From: Pseudomonadota bacterium
GTDB taxonomy: Bacteria > Desulfobacterota > Desulfovibrionia > Desulfovibrionales > Desulfomicrobiaceae
DNA length: 64,000 bases
Direction: 5' to 3'
Assembly: GCA_023393525.1 (NCBI GenBank)
Contig: JAEWKZ010000093.1
Span: forward strand, 1 to 64,000
The notes below the pieces were generated by a model. That model did not search any database. It was not told the origin of the DNA and was given only the letters and a program-made list of their open reading frames with translations. Positions within the stretch are counted from its first letter, which is position 1; each line of letters opens with the position of its first letter. This document shows, one piece after another, positions 25,266 through 33,881 of this stretch. The position numbers and the translations under genes were made by a program.

Positions 25266-25277
25266 CGTTCTCTCAAA

Positions 25278-25305
25278 AACGGCAGGGCTGGCGGGCCCTG
25301 CCGTT
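25278..25305 (-). promoter_or_regulatory. strong hairpin between dctP and dctQ (second system)
   Basis: AACGGCAGGGC pairs perfectly with GCCCTGCCGTT around a six-base loop. Like the hairpin at 7621-7656 it sits between dctP and dctQ. On the minus strand there is no long T tract after the stem, so partial termination or message protection is more likely than full termination. Confidence 0.65.
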
Positions 25306-25366
25306 CTGTTTCAGGCATGAGTTGCTGCATCGATTCCACCTGCGTCGCGGCAGCCGCGAACAGGGC

Positions 25367-26422
25367 CTACTTGCTGTACTGGTTCACCTTTTCGACGATC
25401 ATGTCATAGTAGCGCTTGCCAGCGTACTTCCCTAACTTGGGATCGTCTGGAATGACGCCGACCTGGTCCGCGAATTTTTCGTGCACGGGCAGCACGGCCT
25501 CGTGAAAGGCCTGGCGCTCTTCGGGGGTCAGGTCCGCGATGGTGGCCCCGAATTTTTCGACAGCCAGTTTTTCAAGCTCGTTGCGCATGGTGGTGTTTTC
25601 GGTGCGGTTGATGTCCTCGGCGATCTTGGCGGCATCCAGAAAGATCCGCTGCTGCTCCGGGGTCAGACTCTCCCAGACCGGACGGCTGACCATCTTGTAC
25701 AGACAGGTCAGGGAGTGCGAGGAACGGGTCAGGTACTTGGCCACTTCCGTGAATTTCATCATGACCGAAGTGGGAATGGGATTCTCCTGCATGTCCACCG
25801 CGCCCTGCTGCAGGGCCGTGTACAATTCCGGGAAGGGAATGCCCACGGGATTGGCGCCCAGCGCCCGAAAACTCTCCAGGAACACGGGCGAGTCCATGAC
25901 CCGCACGCGCACGCCCTTCATCTGCTCCGGCGTGGTGATGGTCCTGTCGCGCACGCCGAAGTCGCGCATCTCGTTCTCGGCGTAGCCGATGGGGATGAGT
26001 CCCATGCCGGGCATCAGCGCGTCCATGACCGTCTTGAACTCCTCGTCGGCCAGCACCTTGTAGGCGACGTCCTTGCTCGGAAAGAGAAAGAAGAGGTCCA
26101 GGAGGCCCACCTGCGGGATGAGGTTGGACATGACCGCCGTGGTGCAGTCCATCATGTCCAGGGTGCCGAACTGGACCTGCTCCAGCATGGAGCGCTCGTT
26201 GCCGAGCTGCCCCAGGGGAAAGACCTCGATCTTGATCTCGCCGCCGGTCTCCTTTTCCACATGCTCGGCAAAGGCCAGAGCCGCCTTGTGCATGGGAAAA
26301 TCCTTGTTCTCGATCTTGGTGGGCGCGATATGGCCGAACTTGAGAACCCGAGAGGCCTGGGCCGGCGAGGCGCAGAACATGATCAGGGCCAGAAAGATCA
26401 CCATCGAAACATTCACTTTCAT
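25367..26422 (-). CDS. dctP: TRAP transporter substrate-binding protein DctP (second system)
   Basis: A 351-residue periplasmic binding protein with a signal peptide ending SPAQA. Classical DctP features are RVLKFGHIAPTKIENKDFPM, the substrate-carboxylate Arg in GVRVRVMDSPVFLESFRALG and GIPFPELYTALQQGAVDMQE. These resemble C4-dicarboxylate or sugar-acid binding DctPs more than the first system does. First gene of its operon, with CGGAGGA before the ATG at 26422. No regulator gene is adjacent. Confidence 0.94.
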   Translation of the reverse strand: MKVNVSMVIFLALIMFCASPAQASRVLKFGHIAPTKIENKDFPMHKAALAFAEHVEKETGGEIKIEVFPLGQLGNERSMLEQVQFGTLDMMDCTTAVMSNLIPQVGLLDLFFLFPSKDVAYKVLADEEFKTVMDALMPGMGLIPIGYAENEMRDFGVRDRTITTPEQMKGVRVRVMDSPVFLESFRALGANPVGIPFPELYTALQQGAVDMQENPIPTSVMMKFTEVAKYLTRSSHSLTCLYKMVSRPVWESLTPEQQRIFLDAAKIAEDINRTENTTMRNELEKLAVEKFGATIADLTPEERQAFHEAVLPVHEKFADQVGVIPDDPKLGKYAGKRYYDMIVEKVNQYSK

Positions 26423-26688
26423 CGATTCCTCCGCAGGTTACTCGCACGCAGCGCTGAGCCAGACTGCAACCATCTGTTTTTGTTAAACTTACACAACAAG
26501 ATATACAAAGCATAAACAATTATCGATCAGACGGACGCTTTGCAACCCTTTTCTGTCCATGGCCGGGACACACGCGGCCACGCCATGCCCCGCATTGACT
26601 TCAGCCCCCCACCCTCCTACTGATTTTGTCCTTTCCAAGCCCGCTTTGCGCCATCACGCCGCAAAGCATCGACACCTACGGAGCCTTC

Positions 26689-29502
26689 ATGCCTCTGCCA
26701 CCTTTCCTTGCCGCCGCCCTGGCCCGCGCCCTGCCCGTGCACCGCATCCATCTCGATCCCGTGCGGACGCGCATTTTCGCCCTGGACGCCAGCATCTACC
26801 AACCACGCGCCAAGGCCGTCATCGATCTTGAGAATGAATCCGAGATCATCGATCTGCTGGCGGCGCTGCGCGCACACGGCGGCGGCGTGACCTTTCGCGG
26901 CGCGGGCACGAGCCTCAACGGCCAGGCCACGGGCGAAAGCATCGTGGCCCGCATCCGGGGAGACGCCTGGCGAAAACATGAAGTATCGGATGAGGGATTG
27001 ACTGTCCGCCTGGGTTGCGGCCTGACCGGCGGCGAAGCCGATGCGCTCCTGGCCCCGTACGGGCGGCGCATCGGACCCGACCCCGCTTCGGCGGCAGCCG
27101 CGTCCATCGGCGGCATGGTCGCCAACAACGCCGCCGGCATGTGCTGCACCGTGGACCAGAACACCTTCGCCACCATGCGCCACATGCGCCTCATCCTTGC
27201 CGACGGCACGATTCTGGACACCGCAGACCCGCGCAGCGTGGCCGCGTTTCGCCTCAGCCATGCCCGCGTGCTGGAGCGCCTTTCGACCCTGCGCCGCCAA
27301 ATCATGGCCGATTCCCCGCTGGTGGAACGCATCCGGCGCAAATACTCCATCAAGAACACCACCGGCTACAGCGTGAACGCGCTGACCGAATTCGACGACC
27401 CCCTCGACATCCTGACGCATCTGATGATCGGCTCCGAAGGGACCCTGGGCTTTGTCAGCTCCGTGACCCTGACCACGGTGCCGGTTCATCCCCTGCGGGC
27501 CACGGCGCTCGTGATCTTTCCCAGCCTTGACGCGGCGGCGCGGGCGGTCATGGCCCTGCGCGGAGGGTGTCCGGTGCAGGCAGCGGAGCTGCTGGACCGC
27601 ACCTCCATCCGGGCCGTGGAAAACCTGCCCTCCGCCCCGCCGGTGCTGCGCGAGCTGGGCGGAGAGGCCTGCGCCGTGCTCATGGAGACCAGGGCCGACG
27701 ACCCGCAAACCCTGACCCGCAACACCGAGGCCATCATTTCGGCCCTGGACGGCATCGAACAGGTCGTGTCCCCCCGCTTCACCACGGACGCGGCCGAATG
27801 TGAGCGCCTGTGGAGCGTGCGGCGCGGACTATTTTCCGCCGTGACCAGCTTCCGCGCCGCCGACGAATTCGTCATCACCGAGGACATCAACATCCCGGTG
27901 GAGCGTCTGGCCGAGGGCTGCGTCGCCTTCCAGCGCCTGTTCGCGCGCCACGGCTACGATGCCGGAATCATGGGGCACGCCTTTCACGGCAATTTTCACT
28001 TCACCCTGCCCACGCGCATCAGCGATCCCAAGGAACTGAAACGCCTGCACGGGTTCCTGGACGACCTGGCCGAAGTCATCACCCGCGACTTCGACGGATC
28101 GCTCAAGGCCGAACACGGCACGGGCAGGGCCATCGCGCCCTATGTGCGCCAGGAATGGGGCGACACGGTCTACGCCGCCATGCGCGAGATCAAAACCCTG
28201 CTCGACCCGCAGGGGATATTGAACCCCGGCGTCATGTTCAATGAGGACCCGCATGAGCATCTGCGCGGTCTGAAACTGCCCCAGACCAGCCATCCCAAGA
28301 TCGACATGTGCGTGGACTGCGGATTCTGCGAGCCGGTCTGCCCCTCGCGGCACATCGCCTTCACTCCGCGCCAGCGCATCGCGGCCTGGCGGGAAATCGC
28401 CCGTCTGGACCAGGAAGGACGGCATGCGGAAGCAAGCGCGTGGCGCGCCGCCTTCACCGAGCTTGGCGAATCGACCTGCGCCACGGACGGACTGTGCACC
28501 ACCCGCTGTCCCCTGGCCATCGATGTGGCCTCCTTCATCCGCGACCTGCGTCATGTCGGGAACACGCCCGGCACGCGCGCGGTGGCCGGCATCGTGGCTT
28601 CGAACTTCGCGGCGTCGACAGCCATGGTTCGCGGCGTGCTGCGCGCGGCCGATCTTGGGCATCAGGGCCTGGGCGCGGACACGATGGAGGCCGCAAGCCG
28701 CATCCTGACCCGCATGAGCGGCCAGCGCCTGCCCCTCTGGCACAAAGCCCTGCCCAGGGCCGCCTCGACGCTGCGCGAAATGCCGCACCCAGGCGACGAA
28801 CGCGATATCGTCGTCTATCTGCCTTCCTGCGCCACGCGGACCATGGGCGACACCAGAGGCGACCGCCGGGAGCCCCTGCCCGAGGTCACGGTGCGACTTT
28901 TGGAGCGGGCCGGATTCACCGTGCGCATTCCGAAGAACGTGGACGAACTCTGCTGCGGCAAGGCCTTTGAAACCAAGGGACTCCACGACCAGGCCCGGGC
29001 CAAGATCCTGGAAATGGAAAAGGCGCTGCGCAAGGCCTCCGATAACGGCCGCCACCCCATCCTGTGCGACACGAGCCCGTGCCTGGCGCGCATGAAAAAG
29101 GAAATCCCGGGTCTGCCCCTTTTTGAACCCATTGAATTCGCAAGCGCTTTCCTGCTGCCCCGGCTGCGCTTCACCCCGGTGGACCGCCGCATCGCCCTGC
29201 ATCCGACCTGCTCCACCCGCATCCTGGGCCTGACCGACGCGTTCATGGATCTGGCGCGCCATCTGGCCGCGGACGTGGTCCTGCCCACGGGCATCCTGTG
29301 CTGCGGCTTCTCCGGCGACAAGGGCTTCCATCGTCCGGAACTCAACGCCTCGGCCCTGGCCGGATTGGCGCGGCAGGTGAGCGGGTGCCGCGAAGGATAC
29401 TCCACCTCGCGGACCTGCGAGATCGGCCTCAGCCTGCACGGCGGCATCCCCTACGCCAGCATCCTCTATCTGCTGGAGGAATGCTCCAGGCCTGACAAAT
29501 GA
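26689..29502 (+). CDS. FAD/FeS D-2-hydroxyacid (D-lactate type) dehydrogenase
   Basis: A 937-residue oxidoreductase. An N-terminal FAD-binding domain of the GlcD/Dld family (about 30-240, with TFRGAGTSLNGQATGESIV and SIGGMVANNAAGM) is followed by the FAD-oxidase C-terminal domain (to about 530, with the HAFHGNFHFTLP stretch). Then come a 4Fe-4S region (CVDCGFCEPVCP and CATDGLCTTRCP) and two CCG cysteine-rich domains (ELCCGKAF, then GILCCGFSGDKGF). It probably oxidises D-lactate or a related 2-hydroxyacid and passes electrons towards quinone or cytochromes. ATG 26689 follows a GGAG site. It lies about 1.4 kb before lutC-lutBA, so both enantiomer-specific lactate oxidases may be encoded here. 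Confidence 0.9.
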   Translation: MPLPPFLAAALARALPVHRIHLDPVRTRIFALDASIYQPRAKAVIDLENESEIIDLLAALRAHGGGVTFRGAGTSLNGQATGESIVARIRGDAWRKHEVSDEGLTVRLGCGLTGGEADALLAPYGRRIGPDPASAAAASIGGMVANNAAGMCCTVDQNTFATMRHMRLILADGTILDTADPRSVAAFRLSHARVLERLSTLRRQIMADSPLVERIRRKYSIKNTTGYSVNALTEFDDPLDILTHLMIGSEGTLGFVSSVTLTTVPVHPLRATALVIFPSLDAAARAVMALRGGCPVQAAELLDRTSIRAVENLPSAPPVLRELGGEACAVLMETRADDPQTLTRNTEAIISALDGIEQVVSPRFTTDAAECERLWSVRRGLFSAVTSFRAADEFVITEDINIPVERLAEGCVAFQRLFARHGYDAGIMGHAFHGNFHFTLPTRISDPKELKRLHGFLDDLAEVITRDFDGSLKAEHGTGRAIAPYVRQEWGDTVYAAMREIKTLLDPQGILNPGVMFNEDPHEHLRGLKLPQTSHPKIDMCVDCGFCEPVCPSRHIAFTPRQRIAAWREIARLDQEGRHAEASAWRAAFTELGESTCATDGLCTTRCPLAIDVASFIRDLRHVGNTPGTRAVAGIVASNFAASTAMVRGVLRAADLGHQGLGADTMEAASRILTRMSGQRLPLWHKALPRAASTLREMPHPGDERDIVVYLPSCATRTMGDTRGDRREPLPEVTVRLLERAGFTVRIPKNVDELCCGKAFETKGLHDQARAKILEMEKALRKASDNGRHPILCDTSPCLARMKKEIPGLPLFEPIEFASAFLLPRLRFTPVDRRIALHPTCSTRILGLTDAFMDLARHLAADVVLPTGILCCGFSGDKGFHRPELNASALAGLARQVSGCREGYSTSRTCEIGLSLHGGIPYASILYLLEECSRPDK

Positions 29503-29564
29503 AAAGCAATCACGGCGCACGCGCCGAACAATCCTTTCACCGTGTTCCATCACAAGGCGATTCC

Positions 29565-30017
29565 ATGAAAAAGCACGCCAGGCTCCTTCTTGCGGCCATG
29601 TCCTTCTTGCTTCTCCTTCAAACCGGGTGCGGCCCGCGCCAAAAACAGCAGGACCCGCACGCCGGCGCCGCCGTGGTCAGGGAACTCGTCAAAAGCACAG
29701 CAAGCTGGGACGGCAGCAAACTGCCCTCCTATCCGCAGGGCCAGCCCGAGATCACCATCCTGCGCATCTCCATCCCGGCCGGAACCCGTCTCAAGACCCA
29801 CTCCCACCCGGTCATAAACGCCGGCGTGCTGCTCAGCGGACAACTCACCGTGGTGGCGGAGAATGGAAAAACCCTGCGCCTCAACGCCGGCGACCCCATC
29901 GTCGAACTGGTCGGCACCGCGCATTACGGCGTGAACGAAGGAGATGAGCCGGCGGAAATCATCGTCTTCTACGCAGGCACCGACGGCGCGCCGATCACGA
30001 TTTCCGAAACCAGATGA
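29565..30017 (+). CDS. cupin-domain lipoprotein
   Basis: A 150-residue protein with a lipoprotein signal (hydrophobic run, then LQTGC with the lipidated Cys near residue 23). A single cupin domain follows: RLKTHSHPVINAGVLLSGQL has metal-binding His residues and the G-rich turn, and GDPIVELVGTAHYGVNEG is the second motif. ATG 29565 is preferred because of AAGGCG upstream; an upstream ATG at 29499 would place residues before the signal peptide. It lies 62 bases after the dehydrogenase and may be in the same transcript. Ligand unknown. Confidence 0.8.
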   Translation: MKKHARLLLAAMSFLLLLQTGCGPRQKQQDPHAGAAVVRELVKSTASWDGSKLPSYPQGQPEITILRISIPAGTRLKTHSHPVINAGVLLSGQLTVVAENGKTLRLNAGDPIVELVGTAHYGVNEGDEPAEIIVFYAGTDGAPITISETR

Positions 30018-30192
30018 CGGCGTGCTCGCATCCGGCCACCCATTCCCAGGCCGGATGCGAGCACCCCGCAAGCCGCGCCCGAAACGATCTTTTCCTTCCA
30101 AAATAGCTCCTCGTACATTTTTCGCGGGACTTTTCCTGAAATCATGCTTAACAGTGAACATGATTCCCGCTCAATCTCCGAGGACCCGCGAC

Positions 30193-30747
30193 ATGGCCCC
30201 TGAAAACCCAACTTCAGATAATCTGTCCGCCTTGATGGCGATGCTGGCGCACAAGGATGGGCTGATCCGCAAGAAAGGCCGGATCGGCTTGGAGGCCTTG
30301 GGAGAACCGGCGGTGGCGCCGCTCTGCGAGGCCCTGCTCACGGCCAAGGACCGCCACGTGCGCTGGGGCGCGGCCAAGGCTCTGGGAACGCTGCGCGACC
30401 CGAGATCCGCCCCGGCCCTGGTCGAAGCCCTTGAGGACCGCGATTCCGACGTGGCCTGGCTCGCGGCCGTGGCCCTGGAAAACATGGGACAGGAAGCATG
30501 GCGTCCCGTGTTGCAGGGCCTGATTGATCGCGGCGTCGACTCGGTGGCCATGCGCGAGGGCGCGCACCATGTTTTTTCCAAACAGAAAGCTCCCGGATTC
30601 GACGACCTGCTCGACACGCTGCGTGAGGCGCTGGAATTCGGCGAACTGACCGAAGCCGGCGGAATCGCCGCCTCGGAAATGCTCAGGCGTTTGCGGGACG
30701 CGGCGGACGCAGACGATTGGGGCAATCTCCCCAATGAAAATGGGTGA
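30193..30747 (+). CDS. HEAT-repeat protein
   Basis: A 184-residue cytoplasmic protein made of HEAT-like helical repeats. Recognisable units include LGEPAVAPLCEALLTAKDRH, WGAAKALGTLRDPRSAPALV and ALEDRDSDVAWLAAVALENM. Such repeats act as protein-binding scaffolds or as accessory lyase-type domains. ATG 30193 has GAGGA nine bases upstream; an ATG at 30160 is possible but has no site. The partner is unknown. A short GGGTG-AAAA-CACCC hairpin overlaps its stop. Confidence 0.72.
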   Translation: MAPENPTSDNLSALMAMLAHKDGLIRKKGRIGLEALGEPAVAPLCEALLTAKDRHVRWGAAKALGTLRDPRSAPALVEALEDRDSDVAWLAAVALENMGQEAWRPVLQGLIDRGVDSVAMREGAHHVFSKQKAPGFDDLLDTLREALEFGELTEAGGIAASEMLRRLRDAADADDWGNLPNENG

Positions 30748-30795
30748 AAACACCCAAATATCTTCCAAAGGTAGTGCGGAGGAAGACTTTTTATT

Positions 30796-30811
30796 TTTCA
30801 ACCTATTGAAA
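30796..30811. promoter_or_regulatory. palindrome TTTCAA-CCTA-TTGAAA upstream of lutC
   Basis: A perfect 6+6 inverted repeat in an AT-rich stretch 80 bases before the lutC start. It could be an operator for the lactate operon. The match to any known regulator is not established. Confidence 0.4.
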
Positions 30812-30890
30812 TAAAAGACCGTTAATCAACAGGCTGCGCTGGCATGCATCCTGCGTAAATGCCGCCAAATGAATTCACCCAGGAGGACGT

Positions 30891-31523
30891 ATGGGAGCAA
30901 CCCCAGAGGTTTTGGAAAAGTTTCGGAAAAAAGCGGAAATCGTCTCGGCCATTGTCTCGGAAGTGGACTCCATGGCTCAGGCCATCGCCTATACTGTCGA
31001 TCTGTGCGCCCAGAAGGAAGCCTGTCAACTGCTCATGAGCGGCTGTGAGGAATCCCTGTCGGACAAGGGCAAGGATCTGTGCGAACTCAAGGAATGGGGC
31101 AAGATCATCTGCGCCCCGGCCCTGGGCGAGGCGGACATGGCCGAGCTGGTCAAGCAGGCCGCGAGCCGTGAAATCTCCGTCATCAAGGATGGAATGCGCA
31201 GCCATCTGGCCGGCATCGACATCGGATTCACGGTCGCCGACTACGGCATCGCCGAAACCGGCAGCCTGGTCATCGATTCCGCCAGCGAGGAATTGCGTCT
31301 GGCCACCATGATCAGCGAAATCCACGTCGCGGTCATTCCCAAATCCCGTATTCGGGCCACGGCCGAGGATCTGTATGATGAAATCAAGGGCTTTCAGAGC
31401 CGCAAGCCCAACTACCTGGCTTTCATCACCGGCGCGAGCCGCACGGCCGATATCGAACGCGTTCTGGCCCTGGGCGTGCATGGGCCCCTGGAACTGCACA
31501 TCCTGATTCTGGAGGACAAATAA
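30891..31523 (+). CDS. lutC: LUD-domain protein LutC-like (lactate utilisation)
   Basis: A 210-residue LUD-domain protein corresponding to LutC/LldG of the L-lactate oxidation complex. The GFTVADYGIAETGSLVIDSA stretch and HVAVIPKSRI are typical. An AGGAGG site lies six bases before ATG 30891. Its TAA overlaps the next start (TAATG). It has no iron-sulfur motif and is thought to support the FeS subunits. Confidence 0.9.
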   Translation: MGATPEVLEKFRKKAEIVSAIVSEVDSMAQAIAYTVDLCAQKEACQLLMSGCEESLSDKGKDLCELKEWGKIICAPALGEADMAELVKQAASREISVIKDGMRSHLAGIDIGFTVADYGIAETGSLVIDSASEELRLATMISEIHVAVIPKSRIRATAEDLYDEIKGFQSRKPNYLAFITGASRTADIERVLALGVHGPLELHILILEDK

Positions 31524-33661
31524 TGCAGAAGGCCAAAAATCTTTCCGAATACAACGACGAACTGCGCGAAGCTCTGGACAACACCTTCCTGCGCGGAGCC
31601 ATGGACAAATTCGCCACGGCCTACCCCGTGGGCCGGGCCAACGCCTTCCGCGAATACGACGTCGAGGCACTGATCCAGGAAGTGGTCAAGGCCAAGGACG
31701 CAGGGCTGACCCGTCTGGACCAGCTCTACACGGAATTCAAGGCCAAGGCCGAGGCCAACGGCGTGAAGGTCCACTGGGCCAAGGACGGCGACGAGGCCAA
31801 CGAGATCGTGGCCCGCATCGCCGCCGAGAACAAGTGCAAGATGATCGTCAAGTCCAAGTCCATGACGGCCGAGGAGACCCTCCTGAACCACCGCCTGGAA
31901 AAAGACGGACTGGAAGTGGTCGAAACGGATTTGGGCGAATGGATCATCCAGCTCCGGCACGAAGGTCCCAGCCACATGGTCATGCCGGCCATCCACCTGT
32001 CCCGCTATCAGGTCGCCGAGCTTTTCTCCCAGGTCACCAACCAGGATCAGTCCTCGGACATCCAGCGCCTGGTCAAGGTCGCCCGTCGTGAGCTGCGCGC
32101 CAAGTACGCCCAGGCGGACATGGGCGTCAGCGGCGTCAATTTCGCCATCGCCGAGACCGGCACCATCGGCCTCATGACCAACGAGGGCAACGCCCGGCTG
32201 GTCACCACCCTGCCCCGCGTGCATGTGGCCATCACCGGCATCGACAAGCTCTGTGCCACCCTTGAAGACGCCCTGAAGATTCTGCGCGTGGTGCCCAAGA
32301 ACGCCACCGGCCAGGCCATCACCTCCTACGTGACCTGGATCAGCGGCGCCAACGAGTGCCAGCCCGGTCCCGGCGGCAAGAAGGAGATGCACATCATCTT
32401 CCTGGACAACGGCAGAAGCGAGATGGCCAAGGACCCCCTCTTCGCCCAGGTCCTGCGTTGCGTGCGCTGCGGCGCCTGCGCCAACGTCTGCCCGGTCTAC
32501 CGCATGGTCGGCGGCCACCAGATGGGCCACATCTACATCGGCGCCATCGGCCTCATCCTGACCTACTTCTTCCATGGCAAGGACAAGGCCAAAAACCTGG
32601 TGCAGAACTGCATCAACTGTGAAGCCTGCAAGCACATCTGCGCGGCGGGTATCGATCTGCCGAGACTGATCAAGGAAATCCACTCCCGCATCCTGGACGA
32701 GGACGGACACCCGCTGCCGTCGCTGCTGCTGGCCAAGCTGATGAAGAACCGCAAGCTCTTCCACACCTTCCTGCGCACCGCCAAGATGGCCCAGCGTCCG
32801 CTGACCGGCGGCACGCAGTACATCCGCCATTTGCCGCACATCTTCTCCAAGGATCACGGCTTCAAGGCGCTGCCCGCCATCGCGGCCAAGCCCTTCCGCG
32901 ACCGTTTCGAGGCCCTCAAACCCCAGGTTTCCGCGCCCAAGTACCGCATCGCCCTGTTCTCGGGCTGCGTGCAGGACTTCGTCTATCCCGAGCAGCTCGA
33001 AGCGGCGATGAAGGTTCTGGGCGCGCACGGCGTTCAGGTCGAATTCCCCATGGAGCAGTCCTGCTGCGGCCTGCCCCTGCAGATGATGGGCGAGAAGAAG
33101 GCCTCCATCGACGTGGCCAGGCAGAACATCGAGGCCATGGCCGGGAACTACGACTACATCATTACCCTGTGCGCCTCCTGCGCCTCGCATCTCAAGCACA
33201 ACTACCCGTTCCTGCTTGGCGAGAACGACGCGGCGGCCAAGGCCTTTTCCGACAAGGTCATCCCCTTCTCGGCCTTCATGACCGATGTGCTGGGCGTGAC
33301 CGAGGAGAAATTCTCGCAGACCCAGCAGCGCGCCACGTTGCACGCACCCTGCCACCTCTGCCGAGGCATGGGCGTGGTCGAGCAGCCCCGCAAGCTCCTG
33401 GCCCTGGGAGGATACGAATACGCCCAGGCCGATCAGGAGCAGGTCTGCTGCGGATTCGGCGGCACCTACTCGGCCAAGTTCCCCGGGATCTCCGAGCAGA
33501 TCCTCAAGCACAAGCTGACCGACGCGGGCCGCACCGGAGCGGAAGTGCTGGTCACCGAATGCCCGGGCTGCATCATGCAGCTCAGGGGCGGCGCCGAAGT
33601 GAACAAATCCGGCTTCGCGGTACGGCACATCGCCGAAGTGCTGGCCGACCACCTGAAATAA
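31523..33661 (+). CDS. lutBA: LutB-LutA fusion, iron-sulfur L-lactate dehydrogenase subunit
   Basis: A 712-residue fusion. Residues 1 to about 300 are the LUD domain of LutB/LldF (KMIVKSKSMTAEETLLNHRL; FAIAETGTIGLMTNEGNARL). About 300-400 carry two 4Fe-4S motifs (CVRCGACANVCP and CINCEACKHICAAG). The C-terminal half holds LutA/LldE-type CCG domains (FSGCVQDFVYPEQLEAA, EQSCCGLPLQMMGEKK, HAPCHLCRG, QVCCGFGGTYSAKF, TECPGCIMQL). With LutC it oxidises L-lactate to pyruvate, the main electron source of many sulfate reducers. Separate lutA and lutB are usual in Bacillus; fused forms are known in Desulfovibrio. No lactate permease is adjacent. Confidence 0.92.
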   Translation: MQKAKNLSEYNDELREALDNTFLRGAMDKFATAYPVGRANAFREYDVEALIQEVVKAKDAGLTRLDQLYTEFKAKAEANGVKVHWAKDGDEANEIVARIAAENKCKMIVKSKSMTAEETLLNHRLEKDGLEVVETDLGEWIIQLRHEGPSHMVMPAIHLSRYQVAELFSQVTNQDQSSDIQRLVKVARRELRAKYAQADMGVSGVNFAIAETGTIGLMTNEGNARLVTTLPRVHVAITGIDKLCATLEDALKILRVVPKNATGQAITSYVTWISGANECQPGPGGKKEMHIIFLDNGRSEMAKDPLFAQVLRCVRCGACANVCPVYRMVGGHQMGHIYIGAIGLILTYFFHGKDKAKNLVQNCINCEACKHICAAGIDLPRLIKEIHSRILDEDGHPLPSLLLAKLMKNRKLFHTFLRTAKMAQRPLTGGTQYIRHLPHIFSKDHGFKALPAIAAKPFRDRFEALKPQVSAPKYRIALFSGCVQDFVYPEQLEAAMKVLGAHGVQVEFPMEQSCCGLPLQMMGEKKASIDVARQNIEAMAGNYDYIITLCASCASHLKHNYPFLLGENDAAAKAFSDKVIPFSAFMTDVLGVTEEKFSQTQQRATLHAPCHLCRGMGVVEQPRKLLALGGYEYAQADQEQVCCGFGGTYSAKFPGISEQILKHKLTDAGRTGAEVLVTECPGCIMQLRGGAEVNKSGFAVRHIAEVLADHLK

Positions 33662-33665
33662 CAAA

Positions 33666-33695
33666 CGGGCCGGGATTTCCCGGCCCGGACTTTTC
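33666..33695 (+). terminator. rho-independent terminator after lutBA
   Basis: CGGGCCGGGA and TCCCGGCCCG form a 10-bp stem with a two-base loop, followed by GACTTTTCTC. It begins four bases after the lutBA stop. Confidence 0.75.
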
Positions 33696-33706
33696 TCTCC
33701 TTGCGC

Positions 33707-33743
33707 GCCGGGAGTCTTCCACTGGAAGGCTCCCGGCATTTTT
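33707..33743 (+). terminator. second hairpin terminator after lutBA
   Basis: GCCGGGAG and CTTCC pair with GGAAGG and CTCCCGGC around ACT, followed by ATTTTT. A tandem back-up terminator between lutBA and dsbD. Confidence 0.75.
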
Positions 33744-33881
33744 CTGTCACGGGCAGAGGCCGCATGCGGCCCATGAGACCGCTGCAACGACAAAGACGCC
33801 ATCCTTGCTTCGCGGTGGCAAACCTTTTAATGGTGAGAATACAAAGGCGCTTTGCCGAGCACATTACAACCCCACGAGACA

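Noticed and set aside
26480..26496. Rex-like palindrome TTGTTAA...TTACACAA upstream of the second dctP
   Set aside because: The half-sites are imperfect and the spacing is 17 rather than 18 bases; too weak to call an operator.
31412..33802. 796-residue minus-strand open frame antisense to lutBA
   Set aside because: The plus-strand frame has clear FeS and CCG motifs; the antisense frame is low-complexity and results from high third-position GC.
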